Source: Fidelibacterota bacterium
GTDB lineage: Bacteria; Fidelibacterota; Marinisomatia; Marinisomatales; UBA1611
Direction of reading: 5' to 3'
Assembly (NCBI GenBank): GCA_012964275.1
Contig: DTUG01000101.1
Location: 1 to 13,583 of the forward strand
Length of the DNA: 13,583 nucleotides
This document shows positions 8,909-13,583 of this stretch, piece after piece. The stretch's first letter is position 1. The number at the start of each line of letters is the position of its first letter. Position numbers and translations under genes: made by a program. The notes below the pieces were generated by a model, which did no database searches, had not been told where the DNA came from, and saw nothing but the letters and a program-made list of their open reading frames with translations.

Positions 8909-10060
8909 TCAGGCGGACTTTCTCTTGGTACCGCTGCGGAACAAAGGATCTTTCCCTTTCAGGATCACATTCTTTGTAATAATCACCTTTTCCACCGCTG
9001 TCATCTCCGGCAGTTTATACATAATATCCAGCAGGCGTTCCTCAATGACCGACCGCAGGGCTCGGGCACCGGCATTTCGCTCACGGGCGATCTCCACAAT
9101 GGTTTTCAAGGCAGAATCACGGAATTCCAGATCAATCCCTTCAAGCATGAAGAGTTTCTCGTATTGCTTCACCAGGGCATTTTTCGGTTTGGTCAATACC
9201 TGCAGCAGGTCATCTTCTGATAAATCTTCCAAGGTCGTTACCACCGGAAGGCGACCGATCAGTTCCGGGATCAAACCATATTCAATAAGGTCTTCCTGGC
9301 GAACATTCTCCAAGTTCGACCTCAACGTATTTTTAGCTAATGATTTTTTTGACCCAAAACCCAGGTCACCCTTCCCTGCCCTGCGGCTAATGATATCTTC
9401 CAGTCCAAAAAAGGAACCTCCGCAGATGAACAGGATATTCGATGTATTGATTGAAATAAGGTTTTGCTCGGGGTGCTTGCGGCCGCCCTTCGGGGGAATA
9501 TGGCTGACGGTTCCTTCAAGGATCTTCAACAAGGCTTGCTGGACCCCTTCACCGCTTACATCACGAGTAATGGATGCGCTGGGAGCTTTTCGGCCTATTT
9601 TATCGATCTCATCAATATAGATGATTCCCTTTTGAGCAGCATTTATATTATAATTAGCCACCTGGAGCAGCCGCACCAGGATATTTTCTACATCCTCGCC
9701 GACATATCCTGCTTCGGTAAAAGTTGTGGCATCGGCAATAGCAAATGGCACCGACAGGAAACGGGCCATGGTCTTTGCAATAAGCGTCTTGCCGGTTCCG
9801 GTTGGACCAATGAGCAAAATATTGCTCTTGTCTAATTCCACTTCAGAATGATAGGAATGGTGGATGATCCGCTTATAATGGTTGTATACTGCCACGGCAA
9901 TGGATTTTTTAGCTCTTTCCTGGCCTACAACATAGGCATCCAGGAATGCTTTAATCTTGGCAGGTTTTTGCAGGGTAACCTTAAACCCGGTATCCGGGCG
10001 CTCCACTTCTGGTTCCAGGTTAATCTCCAGCTTACGGTTTTTACCGGGTCTGGTACTCAT
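8909..10060 (-). CDS. clpX: ClpX, ATP-dependent unfoldase subunit of ClpXP, lacking the N-terminal zinc-binding domain
   Basis: The 383-aa AAA+ protein matches ClpX from about residue 33 on. It has Walker A GPTGTGKT (85-92), the pore loop GYVG (118-121), Walker B IIYIDEID (146-153), an RKH loop (194-196), the ClpP-docking loop LGF (233-235), IPELIGR with the likely Arg finger R270, and sensor-2 GAR (331-333). ClpX unfolds substrates and feeds them into ClpP. The usual N-terminal C4 zinc domain, about 60 residues that dimerise and dock adaptors, is missing. In its place are about 32 charged residues with no cysteine. The ATG at 10060 overlaps the clpP stop (ATGA), and an in-frame TGA at 10084-10082 rules out a longer frame. 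It is not HslU: the RKH and [LI]GF loops are ClpX features. It is the last gene of the tig-clpP-clpX operon. Confidence 0.96.
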   Translation of the reverse strand: MSTRPGKNRKLEINLEPEVERPDTGFKVTLQKPAKIKAFLDAYVVGQERAKKSIAVAVYNHYKRIIHHSYHSEVELDKSNILLIGPTGTGKTLIAKTMARFLSVPFAIADATTFTEAGYVGEDVENILVRLLQVANYNINAAQKGIIYIDEIDKIGRKAPSASITRDVSGEGVQQALLKILEGTVSHIPPKGGRKHPEQNLISINTSNILFICGGSFFGLEDIISRRAGKGDLGFGSKKSLAKNTLRSNLENVRQEDLIEYGLIPELIGRLPVVTTLEDLSEDDLLQVLTKPKNALVKQYEKLFMLEGIDLEFRDSALKTIVEIARERNAGARALRSVIEERLLDIMYKLPEMTAVEKVIITKNVILKGKDPLFRSGTKRKSA

Positions 10061-10665
10061 TTTCGAACCGTTAAAATAGAATCAATAATGCCATAGGACT
10101 TGGCTTCACTGGAGCTCATAAAATAATTGCGGTCGGTGTCCACTTCAATTTTTTTCAAAGTTTTGCCGGTATTCTTTGCCAGGATCTTATTAAGCTTTAA
10201 CTTCATCCGGATGATCTCATCGGCCTGGATCTTAATATCGGCAGCCTGCCCTTCCACGCCGCCCATGGGCTGGTGCAGCATAATGCGGCTGTTGGGCAGC
10301 GCAGAGCGCTTGCCCTTAGCGCCTCCAGCCAGTAAAAAGGCACCCATACTGGCAGCCTGGCCCATACAGATCGTCGCTACATCCGGCTTAATATACTGCA
10401 TGGTGTCATAGATCCCGAATCCTGATGTTATGATGCCGCCCGGAGTATTGATATAGAGATGGATATCCTTATCAGAATCTTCAGCTTCCAGGAACAGCAG
10501 CTGAGCAATCACCAGAGAAGCGATATTATCTTCAATCGGCATCCCTAGGAAAACAATGCGCTCCTTGAGCAGGCGTGAATAGATATCATAGGCCCGCTCC
10601 GTACGTCCGGTCTGCTCCACAACAATGGGAACCAGCTGGTCTATTATTTTCTGATCAATATCCAT
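10057..10665 (-). CDS. clpP: ClpP, proteolytic subunit of ClpXP, with Asn at the catalytic Asp position
   Basis: The 202-aa product is a near full-length ClpP: LVPIVVEQTGRTERAYDIYS, then IYLINTPGG-type core sequence (HLYINTPGGIITSG), nucleophile Ser106 in GQAASMGAF and His131 in MLHQPMGG. The third triad residue, Asp171 in mature E. coli ClpP, falls by ungapped alignment from the His on Asn180 (codon AAT, 10128-10126) in DTDRNYFMS, where most ClpPs have DT[ED]RD. ClpP forms the tetradecameric peptidase chamber that ClpX feeds. I start it at the ATG at 10665, which gives MDIDQKIIDQ and an 11-base overlap with the end of tig. A start at 10728 is possible on paper but would add 21 residues that read as tig sequence in another frame. 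The stop overlaps the clpX start, so tig, clpP and clpX are probably translated as one coupled unit. Confidence 0.95.
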   Translation of the reverse strand: MDIDQKIIDQLVPIVVEQTGRTERAYDIYSRLLKERIVFLGMPIEDNIASLVIAQLLFLEAEDSDKDIHLYINTPGGIITSGFGIYDTMQYIKPDVATICMGQAASMGAFLLAGGAKGKRSALPNSRIMLHQPMGGVEGQAADIKIQADEIIRMKLKLNKILAKNTGKTLKKIEVDTDRNYFMSSSEAKSYGIIDSILTVRK

Positions 10666-11947
10666 GTGTGTCTTTGCGGATGTCTTTTGTATGGACTTCC
10701 ACCTCTTTGACATTAGCAAATTGTTCAAGGTAATCCAAGATTTTCTTTTCTACCAAGTCATCTTCCAGCCGCTTCCGGTTGCTGGGTTTGCGATAGAACT
10801 TGCGTATTTCCTTTTCTGATGCGGGTGATCGTTGTACCAGATTTTCAATCTCCTGATCAACATCTTTTCTTTCCACCTTCAGTTCATTTTCTTCAATCAG
10901 TTTTTTGCGAACCAGGTACCACTTTAGGTTCCGCTCGGCTGCCGGACGATATGTTTCCCGTACCTTATCCTCATCCAGGGGCTCACCCTTGTTCTGTTTC
11001 TTCACATCTTCAACAATGTTGCTCAGGTAATTGTCCACCATACTGGGGGGCGCACCGGGATCCACTTTTGTGATCATGGCATCAGTCAGTTCCCGTTCGA
11101 AGGATTGCTGTGAACGACTGTCGAAATTTTCACCTATCTTATTTTGTACTTCATCTCGGAATCCTTCCACCGAATCCAAGTCAGGATTTACCAGTTTTAC
11201 AAAATCCGTATCCACTTCAGGGAGTATCTCCCGCTCCACATTGATAACCATCAGCTCATAAGGACTGCTGGACGTTTTTTCACGGTCATCCGAAAGATTG
11301 ATTCGGGCTGTTTCGCCGGGCTTCAAACCGACCAGCTTCTCTTTCTGTTCATCGGTAAAGGAACCGTCGCCAACCTTTAACAGTTGTTTTTCGAATTTCT
11401 TACCAATAATTGGCACTCCGGAATCATCCAACTTCTGAAGATCACAGAGAATAAAGTCCTTTTCTTGGGCACCGTCTTCGATAGTTTCTATCCGGGCATG
11501 GGCCTTGCGAAGCTGATCAACGGCAACATCCATATCCTGCTGGTCAGAGATGAACTTCATGCGCTGAACATCCAGTGTTTTTCGCTTCATTTTTGGCAGC
11601 ACAATCTCCGGTTCGACTTCAAATTTTGCGGTAAATGAAAAATGTTCGCCGAAATGAAAATGGACATCACTGATCTCGGCCTGATTAACTGGAACCAGTT
11701 CTTTTTCTTGGAGTCCATTCAGGTAATATTTCTGGATATTGTCATCCATGAACTGGGCTTCAATATTCGGCTGAAACTGCTGCAGGAGTCGATCTCTAGG
11801 AATCTTACCGGGCCTAAAACCGGGAATTTTCACCTTCTTGCCGAAGCGCTTCATACTGGCATTAAAATCAGGTTCAAGGGCTTGCCAAGAAATATTCAGA
11901 TTCATTTCCCGGGTGAATTCATTTATATTTTTTAGTTCGATCTGCAA
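10655..11947 (-). CDS. tig: Trigger factor, ribosome-bound chaperone, with degenerate isomerase domain
   Basis: I start this 430-aa protein at the TTG at 11947. The N terminus then reads MQIELKNINEF, lining up with E. coli MQVSVETTQGL, and the ribosome-docking signature GFRPGK falls at residues 43-48, the same numbers as in E. coli. A GAGAG lies 7 bases upstream. Longer starts (ATG 11998, or the frame back to 12049) would add up to 34 unrelated residues and collide with the divergent gene. Domains: ribosome-binding tail (1-115), head/linker, an FKBP-like PPIase region (about 155-240) and the helical C-terminal cradle (about 245-430). The PPIase region keeps DGAQEKDFILCDLQ and LVGLKPGE but lacks the FPEDY...LAGK stretch of the family, being replaced by a short SDDREKTSSSPYEL, so isomerase activity is doubtful. 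Trigger factor catches nascent chains at the ribosome exit. It is first in the operon with clpP and clpX. Confidence 0.93.
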   Translation of the reverse strand: MQIELKNINEFTREMNLNISWQALEPDFNASMKRFGKKVKIPGFRPGKIPRDRLLQQFQPNIEAQFMDDNIQKYYLNGLQEKELVPVNQAEISDVHFHFGEHFSFTAKFEVEPEIVLPKMKRKTLDVQRMKFISDQQDMDVAVDQLRKAHARIETIEDGAQEKDFILCDLQKLDDSGVPIIGKKFEKQLLKVGDGSFTDEQKEKLVGLKPGETARINLSDDREKTSSSPYELMVINVEREILPEVDTDFVKLVNPDLDSVEGFRDEVQNKIGENFDSRSQQSFERELTDAMITKVDPGAPPSMVDNYLSNIVEDVKKQNKGEPLDEDKVRETYRPAAERNLKWYLVRKKLIEENELKVERKDVDQEIENLVQRSPASEKEIRKFYRKPSNRKRLEDDLVEKKILDYLEQFANVKEVEVHTKDIRKDTHGY

Positions 11948-12003
11948 TGAAATACTCTCAAATTCAGCCGGGGAATTTATATTAAAAGATCGCTCCATCC
12001 TCC
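11948..12003. promoter_or_regulatory. Divergent intergenic region between tig and the GIDE-domain gene
   Basis: About 56 bases separate the tig TTG from the divergent ATG at 12004, so promoters for both directions are expected here or slightly inside the genes. An AT-rich stretch with TTTATATTAAAAGAT (about 11976-11990) could hold a -10 element on either strand. No clear -35 box, operator or riboswitch-like structure is visible. The assignment rests on gene layout. Confidence 0.3.
11955..11959 (-). promoter_or_regulatory. Shine-Dalgarno sequence for the TTG start of tig
   Basis: On the minus strand GAGAG precedes the TTG at 11947 with a 7-base spacer (TATTTCA). This ribosome binding site, with the exact alignment of the ribosome-docking motif, decides the start in favour of TTG over upstream ATG 11998. 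Confidence 0.6.
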
Positions 12004-12876
12004 ATGCATCTGATGAAACCAAACCCGAAAATCTCAGCCCGGGTAACAACTGTTTTTTTGATATTATTCCATACTATAACCAGTCTGGATAACAGGCTGG
12101 CAGCCCAGGAAATTATTTATGCCAGATCCGGTGATGGTATCGGTTTTGCCATAATGCTTTTCCTGGGCGGTTTGATGATGTTCTATCTAGGGCTCAAAAA
12201 AATTCAGCGTGACCGGTTGATCGCCAATATGCCCACATCCAAGATCCGTTCCATGGCTATGGGCCTTGTCGAACTGTACGGGAAAATCAGAGCCCATAAA
12301 GAAACCATCACCGCACCCTTCAGCGGAAAAGAATGTGTATACTGCCGAGTATCAGTGGGAGAATGGCGCGGTAGCGGTAAGCGAAGACACCTGCGGATGC
12401 ACCGTCAGCGGGAAAAGGGAGTACTCTTCAACCTGGAAGATGATACGGGTAAGGTGCTAATTGACGCCCGTGGCGCGGACCTGACCAATCTCAAAAGGGA
12501 TGTCTCCATCAAACTGCATCAAGGTGGTGAAATGACAGACCGTTTGAAAGACTATTGTGAAAAACATAATATTGAGTGGAAAAGTACCATTGGGCACCGA
12601 AGTATGGAATTTGAGGAAACATTTATTGAGCCTGGGGAAGACCTCTATATCATGGGCACAGCACAGCATAGCCCACATAGCGATAAAAGTGATGAACATA
12701 TTGGACACAAAAAAATCATGATCGGATACGCTCAGGGCCAGCGCATGTTCTATATATCTGACAAGAGCGAAAAAGAACTCCTTAACAAATCAGCATCTAA
12801 ATCCGCCTTTATGGTATTCGGCGGCATTGGGCTCTCAGCACTGGGATTATTCATGATCCTGAGCCAGTTTAAGTAA
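12004..12876 (+). CDS. GIDE/MULAN-type (BAM domain) membrane protein without a RING finger
   Basis: The 290-aa product has an N-terminal hydrophobic signal or anchor (about 13-28, VTTVFLILFHTITSL), a transmembrane helix (about 47-65), a long soluble region and a C-terminal helix (about 268-287, AFMVFGGIGLSALGLFMIL). After the second helix comes RLIANMPTSKIRSMAMGLVEL, YGKIRAH, and APFSGKECVYCRVSVGEW (105-121). These are hallmarks of the GIDE domain of the mitochondrial E3 ligase MULAN and its prokaryotic relatives. The eukaryotic protein ends in a RING finger after the second helix; here the protein simply ends, so 'ubiquitin ligase', a common automatic label, would be wrong. The biochemical role of bacterial members is unknown to me. 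The Met at 12013 (MKPNPKISAR) is an equally good start. The next gene follows after one base, so the two are co-translated and may act together. Confidence 0.82.
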   Translation: MHLMKPNPKISARVTTVFLILFHTITSLDNRLAAQEIIYARSGDGIGFAIMLFLGGLMMFYLGLKKIQRDRLIANMPTSKIRSMAMGLVELYGKIRAHKETITAPFSGKECVYCRVSVGEWRGSGKRRHLRMHRQREKGVLFNLEDDTGKVLIDARGADLTNLKRDVSIKLHQGGEMTDRLKDYCEKHNIEWKSTIGHRSMEFEETFIEPGEDLYIMGTAQHSPHSDKSDEHIGHKKIMIGYAQGQRMFYISDKSEKELLNKSASKSAFMVFGGIGLSALGLFMILSQFK

Positions 12877-12877
12877 G

Positions 12878-13540
12878 ATGAGCGATATTAGCATAGAAAA
12901 ATCCTTTTTTAAAACATTTAAGGGACAGGTTGTACTATTCCTGCTGGCCTGGTCATCCTGCCAGACCATGACCTATTATGTAGGTACGGAAGATAACCGC
13001 AAGGCAAAAAAGATCGCCAAGGATTATACAGAATACGAAGCGGAAATACTGGGTGTGGACCCCTACAAATTTGAATTTCCGGATGGCAAGACCCTGCGGG
13101 TCCAGTATAACAAGGGTGAAAACAGTCAAAACGCCGTATTCTTTTCTGTCACCATTCCCGACTGGGATTCCACCGCTGATCAGGACTCAATCGTCCGTGT
13201 CAGGACAGGATACCTGAAACGGGGCGATCTTTCTTTTCGTCCTGACAGCTTTATGATCGGTAAGACATTCCCGATCATATACTCCAATAAAAATCCGTCG
13301 CTTTTTATGGAAGCGGAAAAATTCAGTAAAGGGCTGGAAAATAAAAATCTCATGAAACCTATGATGGCTTTTGGGGTAATCTGGGGAGTCTTACTACTGA
13401 TATTATGGGTGATCGGCTGGGTGCTATATAAGGTTGGGACCGATGAAGAGATCCTAGGCTCTCCGGAAAAAGATATCCGCAGCGCGAAGGTCATCAGGGG
13501 CACCGCCAAAGGGCCAGATGATTGGGATCGTGATTTCTGA
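12878..13540 (+). CDS. DUF3592-like membrane protein
   Basis: The 220-aa product has an N-terminal hydrophobic segment (about 16-36, GQVVLFLLAWSS) and a strong transmembrane helix (about 162-186, MMAFGVIWGVLLLILWVIGWVLYKVG), with a charged tail that ends DDWDRDF. The region between them should be a small beta-rich domain. It contains YEAEILGVDPYKFEFPDG and later SFMIGKTFPIIYSNKNPS (124-141), which resembles the 'G..V.V.Y.P.NP' pattern of DUF3592 proteins. That match is by eye and moderate. The Cys28 after LLAWSS is not a good lipobox. Its start follows the stop of the GIDE-type gene by one base (TAAGATG), so the pair forms a two-gene operon with likely coupled translation and a shared membrane function, which is unknown. 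Confidence 0.72.
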   Translation: MSDISIEKSFFKTFKGQVVLFLLAWSSCQTMTYYVGTEDNRKAKKIAKDYTEYEAEILGVDPYKFEFPDGKTLRVQYNKGENSQNAVFFSVTIPDWDSTADQDSIVRVRTGYLKRGDLSFRPDSFMIGKTFPIIYSNKNPSLFMEAEKFSKGLENKNLMKPMMAFGVIWGVLLLILWVIGWVLYKVGTDEEILGSPEKDIRSAKVIRGTAKGPDDWDRDF

Positions 13541-13583
13541 GAATTTTTTTTGTATGTTCCTCGGCTTTTTTTGAACCGTTTTT
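13541..13583. other. T-rich intergenic end of the window
   Basis: The 43 bases after the last stop contain three T runs (13545-13552, 13566-13572 and 13579-13583) but no hairpin with a stem longer than about 3 bp that I can find. The operon terminator may lie beyond the edge. Confidence 0.5.

Noticed and set aside
8925..9620. Long open frame of 231 codons on the plus strand opposite clpX
   Set aside because: It is antisense to a highly conserved gene, Ser/Arg-rich in composition and resembles no protein, so it is a shadow frame.
8909..10060. Reading the short ClpX as HslU, which naturally lacks a zinc domain
   Set aside because: The RKH loop, the LGF ClpP-docking loop, overall similarity and the position after clpP identify ClpX; the inserted I domain of HslU is absent.
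10666..10728. Upstream extension of clpP by 21 residues
   Set aside because: This stretch is coding sequence for the C terminus of trigger factor in another frame, and the ATG at 10665 gives a normal ClpP N terminus.
11948..12049. Upstream extension of the trigger factor frame (34 residues)
   Set aside because: It has no resemblance to trigger factor N termini, overlaps the start of the divergent gene, and the TTG at 11947 restores the exact family numbering.
13541..13583. Possible terminator after the last gene
   Set aside because: T runs are present but the only inverted repeat (CGG...CCG around 13563-13578) is 3 bp and encloses the T run, so no real hairpin forms.

Overview
The window looks like a chromosomal piece from a Gram-negative bacterium of the Fibrobacterota-Chlorobi-Bacteroidota (FCB) neighbourhood, most likely Marinimicrobia or a similar uncultured marine or subsurface lineage. 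Three things point there: a large TonB-dependent receptor with an N-terminal carboxypeptidase-regulatory-like domain, a secreted protease ending in a type IX secretion (T9SS) sorting domain of the 'YPNPFNP' kind, and repeated acidic 'D-x-N-x-N-G-x-W-D-x-G-E' motifs in several exported proteins. The phylum is an inference from protein style, not from a marker gene. There are no RNA genes, mobile elements or CRISPR arrays that I can support.

Left part (1-6118, minus strand): a tightly overlapping operon read right to left. It encodes a 735-aa lipoprotein with a cluster of calcium-binding-like acidic motifs, a 1126-aa TonB-dependent outer-membrane receptor (ATGA overlap), and an exported protein of unknown function that runs off the window edge and starts at a TTG inside the end of the receptor gene. 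Together they look like an outer-membrane uptake or surface-binding system; the substrate cannot be told. A short AT-rich gap (6119-6188) separates this operon from a divergent plus-strand gene for a secreted M6-family zinc metalloprotease with tandem cohesin-like modules and a T9SS C-terminal signal.

Middle part (8879-11947): a hairpin terminator lies between the convergent protease and clpX genes. Then comes the classic protein quality-control operon, transcribed leftward as tig-clpP-clpX, with each gene overlapping the next. Its members are unusual in detail. ClpX has no N-terminal zinc-binding domain, and an in-frame stop just upstream shows it is not merely a mis-called start. ClpP has Asn where the catalytic-triad Asp is expected. 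Trigger factor has an eroded peptidyl-prolyl isomerase domain.

Right part (12004-13540, plus strand): two coupled membrane-protein genes diverge from tig. The first is a bacterial GIDE/MULAN-type protein without a RING finger; the second is a DUF3592-like membrane protein. The last 43 bases hold only T-rich sequence.
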